From Melieria omissa (Eukaryota > Arthropoda > Insecta > Diptera > Ulidiidae): 64,000 nt of DNA. Every line of letters begins with the position of its first letter. Position 1 is the first letter of the stretch. The stretch covers positions 96,213,648 through 96,277,647 of the forward strand of contig OZ020267.1 in assembly GCA_963971225.1 (NCBI GenBank), given 5' to 3'. The position numbers and the translations under genes are program-made. Shown piece by piece: positions 32,662 through 43,693 of this stretch. The notes below the pieces were generated by a model. That model was not told the origin of the DNA and made no database searches. It was given only the letters and a program-made list of their open reading frames with translations.

Positions 32662-34164
32662 ATGGACGCGGACACAGTTAGAGCCATGACAGTTGAGACA
32701 TTTAAGGAGAAGCTGAGAGAGCTTAATTTGAGTGTGAGGGGGCGAAAGAGAGAACTGCAGATGCGTTTGTTAGAACGGGTGGTATTCGATGACGAACAGG
32801 AAGAGGCAGTTAGCGACGATGAATCGGCAAATTCATCGTACGCAGACGCAAATAGCTCGCGTGAAAGGGGTGTTGTTTTTACGCTGCGCGATATCGCAGA
32901 GTCGGTTTCTCCGTTTTCAGGGGAAGCAGCCCAAGACGTTACTCACTGGGTTGCGGAGTTTGAAGACGTTGCGGACACAGTGGGCTGGAATGGCCTGCAA
33001 AAGTTTGTTTACGCTAAACAGTTGTTGAAGGGAGGAGCCAAACTTTTTGTGCGCGGGTTAGTGGGCGTTAGAGATTGGCGCGCTTTGAAGCAAGCTCTAG
33101 TTGGGGAATTCGGTGAGGAATTATCAGCAGCAGAAGTGCATCGTGCTCTGCGGAATAGACGTAAACAGCCTAAAGAAAATTGTCAAGAATATTTGTACGC
33201 CTTAGTAGAAATGGGAAAGCCAATCTCACTAGACGAAAGGAGTATAGTAGAGTATTTTGTGGAAGGAATTTCGGACTCACGGACAAATAAAAGTGGGTTG
33301 TATCAGGCGAAGAATCTAAAAGAGCTGAAGGAACAGATTCGCGTATATGAAAAAGTAAGGGGTGTTCACCAGTCGTTAAACCGGTCGAATCAATCTCAGG
33401 AAACAGCAGACAAAAAGACAGATGGAAATCTTAATCGGAATATGAAGTGTTTCAAGTGCGAAAAGGAAGGTCATAGGGCAAAGGAGTGTCCGGACCCAAG
33501 TACAAGCAACGTTATTTGTTTCAAGTGTAGACAAAAGGGCCATATTGCCAGGAATTGCAAACAGGATAACGGTGCCGAAGTAGGGGTTAAGAATGAGTAC
33601 GTGAATACGGTAGGGCAGGCAAAAAGCGAGGCGAAAGCGAATAAGGGATTAATTTTCGTCGAGACGAGAATCAATGGCTTCACTTTCAGTGCGCTCGTAG
33701 ACACAGGGTCCTGCTCAAGTTTAATTAGATATGACACACTAATGATGTTAGGTGACATCGAGCTCAGTTCAGAAAAACTTCAACTGGTGGGCATCGGGCA
33801 AGGCCAGCTCACAACAATGGGCGGTTTTAACTCCGAGGTAGGCATTGACGACGTTGTGTTGAGAGCAACGTTTCATGTTGTGAGGGAAACGGACATGCCC
33901 TACGCAGGCGTTCTAGGTAGCGATGTGCTGAAAGATGTGGAACTGGTTCTGAGGAACGGAGTCGCAAAGTTCTCGAAACGTAAAGTCAGTGTTGCTGGGG
34001 AAGCAACGGAAGAGGTCGTAGCCGGGGAGGTTATGACGAGCGTACAGGCCGTCTCGGGGAGAGGTGGTGTCGCGAATAGTAGTTTTGAGGTAGAAGTGTC
34101 TACCGAAGATGACGTTTTCGATGAACAGGCGGCTAGGAAAAAGGGAACCGATTCCAGCTCCTAG
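32662..34164 (+). CDS. Gag-protease polyprotein of LTR unit 1
   Basis: A 500-codon open frame starts at the ATG that follows the leader. Residues about 5-42 look like a SAP DNA-binding domain (ELNLSVRGRKRELQMRLLER). A capsid-like region follows (about 75-235), then two CCHC zinc knuckles (CFKCEKEGHRAKEC about 263; CFKCRQKGHIARNC about 287), then an aspartic protease with ALVDTGS (Asp about 347). The domain order is that of Ty3/gypsy gag-protease; the clade is not determined. Just before the stop a second frame (+1) begins to overlap (34109) and leads into a pol remnant. The frame is unbroken here, whereas its twin at 35537 has an inserted base. Confidence 0.85.
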   Translation: MDADTVRAMTVETFKEKLRELNLSVRGRKRELQMRLLERVVFDDEQEEAVSDDESANSSYADANSSRERGVVFTLRDIAESVSPFSGEAAQDVTHWVAEFEDVADTVGWNGLQKFVYAKQLLKGGAKLFVRGLVGVRDWRALKQALVGEFGEELSAAEVHRALRNRRKQPKENCQEYLYALVEMGKPISLDERSIVEYFVEGISDSRTNKSGLYQAKNLKELKEQIRVYEKVRGVHQSLNRSNQSQETADKKTDGNLNRNMKCFKCEKEGHRAKECPDPSTSNVICFKCRQKGHIARNCKQDNGAEVGVKNEYVNTVGQAKSEAKANKGLIFVETRINGFTFSALVDTGSCSSLIRYDTLMMLGDIELSSEKLQLVGIGQGQLTTMGGFNSEVGIDDVVLRATFHVVRETDMPYAGVLGSDVLKDVELVLRNGVAKFSKRKVSVAGEATEEVVAGEVMTSVQAVSGRGGVANSSFEVEVSTEDDVFDEQAARKKGTDSSS

Positions 34165-34499
34165 CTATGGTATAGTTGGGAACCAAGGAAAAGGTATGCG
34201 AATTGGATCTGTGTCGTCAGTCCAATCGGAAGGCATACGGAGCCCAGCGGACGATGCAGGAGAAGCAGAAAAGTGTTCGGGCGAGTTTGAGAGGTTGTGT
34301 TTGACTGTAGAGTCGGTTCAAGCAAGGGAGCATAACGGAGTGGACTTAACACATTTGAAGGAGAAGGAAGCAAGAACAGTGGAAGAATTGATAACAAATT
34401 ATAGACAAGGAAGGACCAAAGAAAACTATATCAATAGCCGAAAATATGAAGCCATGGCAGTAATTATTCGGGGACGAATAACACGTCAGGATGACCGAA
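34109..34499 (+). pseudogene. Pol remnant of LTR unit 1, reverse transcriptase to integrase deleted
   Basis: In the +1 frame relative to gag-protease, the translation contains a pre-reverse-transcriptase linker (VDLTHLKEKEARTVEELITN). Within 20 residues it jumps to sequence next to the LTR and runs into it. Reverse transcriptase, RNase H and integrase are therefore missing. The identical join occurs in unit 2, so the deletion predates the doubling. Confidence 0.7.
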
Positions 34500-34773
34500 T
34501 GTGGGAAGGTGGCAAGGTGGGAACAAGCGGGAAGAAGGGAACAAACAGGACGAGAACAGATCGCAACACGTGACAATGTGGCAACGACGTCACCAGAGCG
34601 GACGGACGATGGGACAATTGCAATTAGACGTTGACGCGACCGGACGTGCTGACAATAATCCTACAATAATATAATCCTACAATAATAATAATAATAATCC
34701 TACATCTATGTCACAAATTTCAATCGAAAAACAATAAACAATTAAAGCCAAAAACATAATATAATTAACTACA
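34500..34773 (+). repeat. LTR 2 (shared middle LTR)
   Basis: It is 274 bp and longer than its sisters because of an extra ATAATCCTACAATAAT block in the microsatellite part. It serves as the 3' LTR of unit 1 and the 5' LTR of unit 2. Confidence 0.85.
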
Positions 34774-35536
34774 AACTTTGGGGCTCAACCGGGATCGGAG
34801 TCGGCCTAAACGGTAGTGACCAGTGCGTGGAGCGCGGTCGAGACTAGCAACGTTTATTTGCGGGGCATGTGTTGCCGTGAACAGTGGAAAAAAAACAGAA
34901 AAAAATATTTCTAAACGCACAATAAGCGCCAACTTATTTGTCATGTGCAGAAAGATGCAAAATTAACAACAAAAAATGCCTTGTGGTTGTATTGCGCGAC
35001 TGTGAAAATGATTGTGCAGCACGGAAGTAGACGATCAGTGTAAAGATCAGTGCAGTGCGAAGCGCGTAGCAGAAACATCGATACATTTGCGTTAAACAGA
35101 GAACGCTACAAGGGGTGCTCCGCTGGGTAAGGCGCGAAGGCGACGGCCGTTACAAAAACAGTACAGTTACGTTCAGACGCGTCCTAGTAGGCGCAAGCAA
35201 CAGCAATTTACCGTTAGCGTACGCACGCACAAAACGAGGTACAGCAGAGGTGGAATTGCGTGCAATAAAGAATCGGTAAGAGAAGCCACGGCGAATTGAG
35301 CGAGTGATTGCGGCGACGTGAAGCAGCGAGTAAGGAGATCAAAGCAAAGCAGAGAAACAGAAGCAGCAGCTACGGCAAGAAGCAACAAATCGGAAGGGGG
35401 CGAGCAGTGAAAGCCAGTGAAGAAGCAGAGGAGCGGAATTCGAAAGCAGAAGCAGATAAGCCAATTAATCAAATCATATTACGTTTTTGAATTTTATTGT
35501 AGTAGTAAATAAGCTATTTCTAAGAAATTTTGTAAA
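34774..35536 (+). other. Leader region of LTR unit 2 (uninterrupted)
   Basis: It is nearly identical to 27320-28027 plus 32606-32661 and so shows the empty site of the CMC transposon. Confidence 0.8.
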
Positions 35537-37040
35537 ATGGACGCGGACACAGTTAGAGCCATGACAGTTGAGACATTTAAGGAGAAGCTGAGTGAGCTTA
35601 ATTTGAGTGTGAGGGGGCGAAAGAGAGAACTGCAGATGCGTTTGTTAGAACGGGTGGTATTCGATGACGAACAGGAAGAGGCAGTTAGCGACGATGAATC
35701 GGCAAATTCATCGTACGCAGACGCAAATAGCTCGCGTGAAAGGGGTGTTGTTTTTACGCTGCGCGATATCGCAGAGTCGGTTTCTCCGTTTTCAGGGGAA
35801 GCAGCCCTAGACGTTACTCACTGGGTTGCGGAGTTTGAAGACGTTGCGGACACAGTGGGCTGGAATGGCCTGCAAAAGTTTGTTTACGCTAAACAGTTGT
35901 TGAAGGGAGGAGCCAAACTTTTTGTGCGCGGGTTAGTGGGCGTTAGAGATTGGCGCGCTTTGAAGCAAGCTCTAGTTGGGGAATTCGGTGAGAAATTATC
36001 AGCAGCAGAAGTGCATCGTGCTCTGCGGAATAGACGTAAACAGCCTAAAGAAAATTGTCAAGAATATTTGTACGCCTTAGTAGAAATGGGAAAGCCAATC
36101 TCACTAGACGAAAGGAGTATAGTAGAGTATTTTGTGGAAGGAATTCCGGACTCACGGACAAATAAAAGTGGGTTGTATCAGGCGAAGAATCTAAAAGAGC
36201 TGAAGGAACAGATTCGCGTATATGAAAAAGTAAGGGGTGTTCACCAGTCGTTAAACCGGTCGAATCAATCTCAGGAAACAGCAGACAAAAAGACAGATGG
36301 AAATCTTAATCGGAATATGAAGTGTTTCAAGTGCGAAAAGGAAGGTCATAGGGCAAAGGAGTGTCCGGACCCAAGTACAAGCAACGTTATTTGTTTCAAG
36401 TGTAGACAAAAGGGCCATATTGCCAGGAATTGCAAACAAGGATAACGGTGCCGGAGTAGGGGTTAAGAATGAGTACGTGAATACGGTAGGGCAGGCAAAA
36501 AGCGAGGCGAAAGCGAATAAGGGATTAATTTTCGTCGAAACGAGAATCAATGGCTTCACTTTCAGTGCGCTCGTAGACACAGGGTCCTGCTCACGTTTAA
36601 TTAGATATGACACACTAATGATGTTAGGTGACATCGAGCTCAGTTCAGAAAAACTTCAACTGGTGGGCATCGGGCAAGGCCAGCTCACAACAATGGGCGG
36701 TTTTAACTCCGAGGTAGGCATTGACGACGTTGTGTTGAGAGCAACGTTTCATGTTGTGAGGGAAACGGACATGCCCTACGCAGGCGTTCTAGGTAGCGAT
36801 GTGCTGAAAGATGTGGAACTGGTTCTGAGAAACGGAGTCGCAAAGTTCTCGAAACGTAAAGTCAGTGTTGCTGGGGAAGCAACGGAAGAGGTCGTAGCCG
36901 GGGAGGTTATGACGAGCGTACAGGCCGTCTCGGGGAGAGGTGGTGTCGCGAATAGTAGTTTTGAGGTAGAAGTGTATACCGAAGATGACGTTTTCGATGA
37001 ACAGGCGGCTAGGAAAAAGGGAACCGATTCCAGCTCCTAG
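35537..37040 (+). pseudogene. Gag-protease of LTR unit 2, one inserted base
   Basis: The same protein as at 32662-34164, with about ten base differences by eye over 1.5 kb. One extra A near 36438 ends the first frame after the second zinc knuckle (stop by 36445). The protease part continues from 36420 in another frame to 37040, with DTGS intact. It also has several amino-acid changes against unit 1, such as Q to L and E to K in the capsid region. The single indel makes this copy unable to produce gag-protease without frameshifting. Confidence 0.85.
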
Positions 37041-37375
37041 CTATGGTATAGTTGGGAACCAAGGAAAAGGTATGCGAATTGGATCTGTGTCGTCAGTCCA
37101 ATCGGAAGGCATACGGAGCCCAGCGGACGATGCAGGAGAAGCAGAAAAGTGTTCGGGCGAGTTTGAGAGGTTGTGTTTGACTGTAGAGTCGGTTCAAGCA
37201 AGGGAGCATAACGGAGTGGACTTAACACATTTGAAGGAGAAGGAAGCAAGAACAGTGGAAGAATTGATAACAAATTATAGACAAGGAAGGACCAAAGAAA
37301 ACTATATCAATAGCCGAAAATATGAAGCCATGGCAGTAATTATTCGGGGACGAATAACACGTCAGGATGACCGAA
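36985..37375 (+). pseudogene. Pol remnant of LTR unit 2, same deletion as unit 1
   Basis: Its translation is the same as the unit 1 remnant, joined at the same point and running into LTR 3. Confidence 0.7.
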
Positions 37376-37627
37376 TGTGGGAAGGTGGCAAGGTGGGAAC
37401 AAGCGGGAAGAAGGGAACAAACAGGACGAGAACAGATCGCAACACGTGACAATGTGGCAACGACGTCACCAGAGCGGACGGACGATGGGACAATTGCAAT
37501 TAGACGATGACGCGACCGGACGTGCTGACAATAATCCTACAATAATAATAATCCTACATCTATGTCACAAATTTCAATCGAAAAACAAAAAACAATTAAA
37601 GCCAAAAACAAAATATAATTAACTACA
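37376..37627 (+). repeat. LTR 3
   Basis: 252 bp, starting TGTGGG and ending ACTACA, followed by the TAAA duplication (37628-37631). It has the shortest AAT repeat of the three. Confidence 0.85.
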
Positions 37628-37963
37628 TAAATATATAAAAGTCGGTTGTAAATTTAATATAAAACAGAAGGCAAAACAGATGTTCTAGTAAAATTTGTAT
37701 GGTCTTTGACTTTTTTTTGAGTATTTTAATTTTATTTCCATGGCTACGTAGTTAACCGTCATTTGACCGCCCGTGGTACTAGTAGGCAAAATCGATGATG
37801 TATGTAAACAGATCGGCGCAGAGATTGCAAAATTGTAATATATTGAGCTAAATACAAAAAATTAAAAGTCATGGAGAACTAGATTCATAACTTAAACCGT
37901 TTTCGAGCTAAGGTTAATCAAAAAGTGAAAACCGTCGAATGACCGCCCCCTGTAGTTCTAGTG

Positions 37964-38720
37964 TTAACCCGTCGTTGACCCCGTCAGATTTAGATTTCGA
38001 AAAAATTAAAAGCAAGTATCGAATTATTTCACATATTAAGTGTTCTCACTAAGTTTGAAGTCAAAAAGCCCATAAAATCTTGTTTCTCCAGAGAAACTAT
38101 TAACCCTTCGTTCATCCCGGTAGATTTCGATTTTCAAAAAAATTGAAAACTCGTGTTTAATTTGTCACTAAAAGTACTTTCATCAACTTTGAAGTCATTT
38201 AATGTTTTTCACAGTTTCTTCATACAGTTTTTTAATCCGTCGTTTATCCCGTTAGATTTTGATTTTCGAAAAAATGAAAAACAAGTGTCCCATTATTTCT
38301 CATTAAGAGTACTTTCACTAAGCTTGAAGTCAATGGGACCATTAATTCATGTTTTGCTCCATATAAACTATTAACCCGTCATTGACCATTTTTTTATTTT
38401 CAAAAAATAAAAAACACGTATTGCACTATTTCTCATTATTTCTAACTAAGAGAATTTTCCCCAAGTTTGAAGCGAAAAAGCGTAAAAATCATATTTCTTC
38501 ATACAAATTTTAACCCTTGGTTCACCTCTTTAAGTTTTGATTTTCAAAAAATGACGAACACGCGCCAAATTATTTTTGATTTTAAGTGTTTTCACCAACG
38601 CTGAAGTCGTGGTCTTTCCGTTTACGAACTTTAACACTTCACCACTTCAAGTTTTAATTTTCGAAAAATTGAAAATTGAAATTGGAATATTTTCACTAAG
38701 TTTGTAAGCAAGACGTTACT
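37964..38720 (+). repeat. Tandem repeat array, right part (~130-bp unit, about six copies)
   Basis: Units begin near 37968, 38101, 38232, 38372, 38511 and 38631, each with TTAACCC-x-T-x-G-T-T-x-A-C-C, GATTTTCGAAAAAAT and TTTCACTAAGTTTGAAGTC. Divergence between units is high. The array continues the one ending at 26741. Confidence 0.75.
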
Positions 38721-39281
38721 CAGAAAGGTGGACGGTCAAATTTAAATTTTTGGAGGGATGGGGACATGGAGTATATTTCTACGGCTGTGAGGGGGGTAGC
38801 ACGGAGAGTTTTTTTGGGAAATACGTTTAGAAAATGAGAGCGCGGCATGTTCATCGGGGAAATGATAGCATTGCGCGAGAGCGATTAGGCGGGATTTCAC
38901 TCTTTTTATTTCCGGGTGAGTTAACGCACCAATTGAGGTGGGGGCCTTTCGAGCCTGTCGATGAATCGGAGCATGTAACTGAGAATTCTAAGGGCCTTAG
39001 AGAATCTCGAAAACCTATTGAGTACATCCTCGACTTCAAGCGTCGATTTCGATTTTCCGCTTTTCTGGAGCCTGAGTTCGCACAAGTTTACTTTCAATTT
39101 TCGTTCAATTCCGCTTATCCTCGTATTCAACTAAATTCAACCAATACGCTTTTTTTGTTTTTGCACTATGAACAATACAGCTTAGTGCCAAACCCTACAT
39201 TCGTCAGTGATGTGCTGATCACGCTTACAACTGTTCTCACTTAGCGATCAGCACAACACTGGTACACACACACATACTAGC
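38721..39281 (+). other. Unrecognised sequence with a 136-codon open frame
   Basis: A frame from 38834 to 39244 (starting MRARHVHRGNDSIARERLGG) has no motif I recognise. It lies between the tandem repeats and the 15-bp duplication of the R1-type LINE. It may be chance, or a piece of an unknown element. Confidence 0.3.
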
Positions 39282-39717
39282 ACCCACGCAATGCTTGTGA
39301 TAACTTTGTTTTGCTAGAGTTGCGTTTTTCTTTTGGCTCTGCAAAATTTTTCTGTTTTTCGTGGTTTTAAACCTTAGTTTTTTGTGATTAGTGCACCGAA
39401 AGGTTGTGGAAGCTGCGGCGCTTGGATGACAGCTGCTGAAGTGTGTTCCCTGGATCAGTTGACGGCTTCTTGGACTTTTTCCCAAAGTTAAGTTAGCTGG
39501 TGCAGTGAGTAGTATTACTTTTTCTTTACTTTTCCGCTTATTCTCTTTGCGCTCGTGCACAACAAAAAAGCGCAAATTACTTATCAGCGGATAAACAAAT
39601 ATCAGCTGATCAAGCCGTGTTTAGCCTACTGCAATAGTACACACTGCGTTATCGACACTGCTTTACCGACACAAGGGGCAGAGTTGCCAATTAGCTGTGC
39701 CGGCTGAACTTGTGCAT

Positions 39718-40526
39718 CATGCCGAAACCTTCGGCAGGCGAGCCACCCCCAGGGAGAAGCGCCGACCCCCCTGCAACCAAAGCCAGCGCAAAAAGCCCAC
39801 GCAGCTATACGAAGCCGGCCCGATGCCATAATTCTTCAAGCGAAAGGGGAAACGTCGTACAGCGACATCCTGAAGATGGTGAAAACCGATCCGAGCCTTA
39901 AAAACGTTTCGGAAAATATTGTTAAAATCCGCAGAACCGCAAAAGGCGAAATGCTCTTTCAACTGGCAAAAAACAGCAAGGAAGACACGACCCTGCTTAG
40001 CGGTAAAATTCCGCAAGTAGTTGGCGAGCGGGCAGAAATCAAGGCCAAAACCCAAGAGTGCCAGGTTGAACTCCGTGACATTGCTGAGTTCACAACAAGA
40101 GAAGAGGTGGCTGAAGACCTAGCCCAAGCTTTCCCCTCGCTCCTCCCCCTCAGCGTGGAGTCGATTAAAAGCATGCGGGCGGCGCATGGCGGTACTCTGA
40201 CCGCCTGCATTAGTGTGCCGGCCACGGTGGCGAATACGCTGCTAAAGGCTGGAAAAGTCCGAATTGGCCTCACAATTGCCCGCATACGCGAAAAAGTGGC
40301 ACATACTCGATGCTATCGGTGTCTTGCCCTTGGCCACACCGCCAGAACGTGTCAAGGCGATGACAGGACAGGGTGCTGCATAAAATGTGGGACAAAAGGT
40401 CATTTCGCAAAGGACTGCAGCAATACACCGAGCTGCCCACTGTGCAAGGCTGCAGGCGCATCTTACGATTATCGCATCGGGAGTTTTAACTGCCCAGCCG
40501 CGCAAAAAGGACCAGCGCGCCCATGA
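39718..40526 (+). pseudogene. R1-type LINE ORF1 (nucleic-acid-binding protein), one frameshift
   Basis: ORF1 starts near 39719 (MPKPSAGEPPPGR) in one frame. It shifts near 39815 into the frame of AKGETSYSDILKMVKTDPSL and runs to a stop at 40524-40526. Two clear CCHC knuckles (CYRCLALGHTARTC; CIKCGTKGHFAKDC) are followed by a third cysteine pair (CPLCKAAG) whose His is not evident. This is the usual R1/I-type gag-like architecture. The stop overlaps the ORF2 start as ATGA (40523-40526), the arrangement expected for re-initiation of ORF2 translation. Confidence 0.8.
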
Positions 40527-43478
40527 AGGTTCTGCAGTTGAACCTCAATCACTGCGAGGCTGCACAAGACCTTCTGCAGCGCACAGTTGAAGAAGATAAC
40601 ATTGATATCGCGCTGCTGAGCGAGCCGTACCGTGTGCATACTCAAAACTCTAACTGGATCGCGGATTCAACAAAAAAGGCAGCCATTTGGGTCTGTGGTT
40701 CGCACGCTGTCGAATCTGCTCCCCAAGCAAAAAGTTTTTATGCCCAGGCCGTCATTTGCGGCATACGCTTCTTCAGTTGCTATTTTCCCCCTAGCTTGAC
40801 ACACGACGCTTTTGAGCATGCACTTGATGTCCTTGTAAACGACGCAGGTGGCAATGTGCCGACTGTGATTGCAGGAGACTGCAATGCGTGGTCAACGACC
40901 TGGGGCAGCGCACGCACAAACAAGCGTGGTTCCGCTCTGCTCATGGCGTTTTCAGCGCTTAACGTGATGCTTCTCAATGTGGGCAATACACCGACGTTTG
41001 TGAAGGGTAGCTCATCTTCCGTCATTGATCTCAGTCTCGCCAGTGATCGCCTCGCTCGGCTCTCAAAATGGCAGGTGGATGATGCGTTTACATACAGCGA
41101 CCACAACGCTATACGTTTCGAATTAAACGTCGCCCCGCGAGCTGTGAAGCAACGCCTTAAACCAGGCTGGCTACCCAACAAACTGGACCGCGGTACCCTA
41201 GAGCTCTTGCTCAACGATTGAATTTTCACTCCACGGCCGAGTTTAAGGAAAAGCATAGGCAGCTTCATCCAACAACTCAAAGACGTGTGTGATGCCACCA
41301 TGCCGAGAAAGGGTGCTGGTGTCTACAAGAAGCCAGTATATTGGTGGAATCACGAGATTGCGGTCCTCCGCGCCGACTGCCACCGGCTGAGGCGGCTACA
41401 ACAGCGTGCTGTCAGACGTGATAGGCCAGACATGTACAGTGCTGAGCTGAAACGTAAAAAAGCTGCTTTGCGCAAGGCAGTTAAGACCAGCAAAAAGAAA
41501 ACGTTCAGTGAACTCGTCGAGCAGGTTGAAGACAACCCATGGGTACAAGATTGTAGTCAAAAAACTGGCGCAGCAGAAACCCCAGCCACCGGCAAGCCCC
41601 GCGATGCTGAGACGGATAGTTTGCACACTATTCCCGCAATCTCCCCTGCGCCGTCAAGGCCTCTCTCCCCGGGCCTACTTTGGCGACAGCTTTGAAGACT
41701 TCTCAATAGATGAGGTTCTTGCTGCGGCGCACAGGCTTAAAGCCAACAAAGGGCCAGCCCCCGACATCATACCAAACGCCTTACTCAAGGCAGCAATAGT
41801 CGCAAAGCCACAAGTTTTCTCTGACGTTTTCTCCTATTACCTACAAGCCGGCATCTTCCCATGCTGCTGGAAAACTCAGCACATAGTACTCCTGCCCAAA
41901 GCAGGGAAATCTCCTGGTGATGCGTCTGCCTACAGACCACTCTGTATGCTTGATACCATGGGTAAACTCTACGAAAGATTGCTTTGCGTCAGGCTAGAGC
42001 AATACACGGAAGGCCCAAATGGTCTCTCTCCACTCCAGTTCGGCTTCCGCAAAGGCCGTAGCACTGTCGATGCCATAGCTGCAGTGGTCGACATCGCCGC
42101 GAAGGCAATTGAAGGTAAGCGCTGGAGAGAAGGCTCCAAGCAATATTGCGCGGTCGTCACGCTCGACGTACGAAACGCCTTCAACTCTGCCAAGTGGACT
42201 AGAATTCTCGATGCTCTCAGAGACCTTGGAACGCCAGCCTACCTACTTCGTGTTATCGGCAGCTACCTTAGCAACAGGAAGCTCACTTACGACACGAGCG
42301 AGGGTGTCCGCAAATACACCATCACGTGTGGCGTTCCACAAGGATCTGTCCTTGGACCATTGCTATGGAACGTGATGTACGATGGCCTGTTGCGTACCGA
42401 GGTGCCTAGCGGAGTAACTACCGTTGGATACGCCGACGATGTAGCGCTAGTCGTAGTTGCAAAACACTTACACGAAATCAAAGCCAAGGCAAACGAGTCG
42501 ATCTCTCGGCTTACAGCCTGGCTGACTGAAGCTGGCCTGCAGCTGGCAGGTGAGAAGACCGAAGCCGTGCTGATAAGCAGCAGAAAGCACGTGGAAAGCG
42601 TGACCATAAATGTTGGAGGGCATCTCATACAGTCGCGCCCTGACATAAAGTATCTCGGCGTACTGCTGGACTGCCGCCTGAGTTACAAGGCGCACCTATC
42701 GCATGCCGGCGAGAAGGCCCTAAAAGTAACAGCCAGGCTCTCGCGGTTAATGCCGAATATTGGTGGTCCCTCTACCCAAGCAAGAACTCTGCTTGCAGTC
42801 GTAAACACTGCTGTCTCAACTTACGCCTGTCCAGTGTGGCACAAGGCGATGTTGGTGGCTTCATATAGCAGGCAGCTAAAATCAGCATACCGACTTAACT
42901 CGTTACGAGTATGTCGCGCTTTTAGAACGGTCTCGGACGAGGCGGCCGACGTAATTGCTGGAATACCTCCTATTCAGCTAGTCATCCTGCAACAGGCAAA
43001 TGCGTACTGGCAGAAACGAGGCGCGCAGGTCTCAGCCGAAGACACGATAGTTGCATGGCAACGTAGATGGAGTTCGTCCTCGAAAGGGAATTGGACGCGA
43101 ACGCTCATCCCAGAGCTGGCACCGTGGCTAAAGCGGACGCATGGTGAGCTGAATTTCTTCCTCACGCAGTTTCTCTCTGGCCATGGATGCTTCCGTGCAT
43201 ACCTTCACAGATTCAAGCACGCAGAGAGCCCTCACTGCAATCAGTGCATAGGGGTGGCGGAAACGGTCCACCATACGTTTTTCGAATGCCCCAAATACGC
43301 CGATGAAAGAGCCGACCTCGAAAAGGCTATTGGCGGTGCCATGACACCATCCTCACTGGTGTCATACATGCTTGCGTCACCAGAATCATGGGATCGAGCA
43401 TGCAGGAGTATTGCTCGCATAATGCTCTTACAGAGACGAGACTTACGGGACTGTCCGGTGACAAATGCCAACGACTGA
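40523..43478 (+). pseudogene. R1-type LINE ORF2 (endonuclease and reverse transcriptase), two breaks
   Basis: The endonuclease starts at once (MKVLQLNLNHCEAAQDLLQ), with SEPYR, AGDCNAWSTTWGS, VIDLSLAS and YSDHNAIRFEL. A TGA at 41219-41221 interrupts it; the same frame resumes to about 41540. A frameshift there moves to the frame open from 41508 to 43478. Reverse transcriptase motifs: VTLDVRNAFNSAKW (about 42160), GVPQGSVLGPLLWN and GYADDVALVV (about 42430). The C-terminal knuckle is CNQCIGVAETVHHTFFEC. There is no RNase H, as expected for R1. Only two inactivating changes in about 985 codons suggest a relatively recent insertion. Confidence 0.85.
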
Positions 43479-43693
43479 CCATCCGTCCGGCCGAACACGA
43501 CACTTTTCGGCAGAGCATCTCATGACTCATGCCTGGACGAACATTTCCGCCTTCATCGTGAAGTAATGCCTCGCGGCGGTGCCACGATGAGGGTACACGG
43601 ACTGTGAATACAGGAGTTTTAGCGTGTTAAAGTCTCGCACTCGTCTGGCTTTCGATGCTTTCCCCTACTGGAAAAAAAACCCACGCAATGCTT

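Larger units (their letters stand above)
27059..37627 (+). mobile_element. Tandem LTR retrotransposon: LTR-internal-LTR-internal-LTR
   Basis: Three LTRs (27059-27319, 34500-34773, 37376-37627) enclose two internal regions with the same leader, the same gag-protease gene and the same large pol deletion. The outside borders carry a single 4-bp duplication TAAA (27055-27058, 37628-37631), so the triple-LTR array behaves as one insertion. The first leader is interrupted by a 4.6-kb DNA transposon. Confidence 0.85.
26742..37963. mobile_element. TTAA-flanked element carrying the LTR retrotransposon nest
   Basis: TTAA occurs at 26738-26741 and 37964-37967. The ends CACTAGGAGTACC and GTAGTTCTAGTG are imperfect inverted repeats. 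The flanks rejoin to a normal tandem repeat unit. Without the LTR elements it is only about 0.65 kb (26742-27054 and 37632-37963) and has no coding sequence, so it is MITE-like. Confidence 0.7.
39297..43678 (+). mobile_element. R1-clade LINE, nearly full length
   Basis: It is flanked by a perfect 15-bp duplication ACCCACGCAATGCTT (39282-39296 and 43679-43693). It contains a 5' UTR of about 420 bp, ORF1, ORF2, a 3' UTR of about 200 bp and a short A tail (43672-43679). The flank is not ribosomal DNA, so this is not a canonical 28S R1 insertion. Confidence 0.85.

Noticed and set aside
39282..43693. Canonical R1 insertion in 28S rDNA
   Set aside because: The flanks are not ribosomal; the 15-bp duplication is in unrelated sequence.
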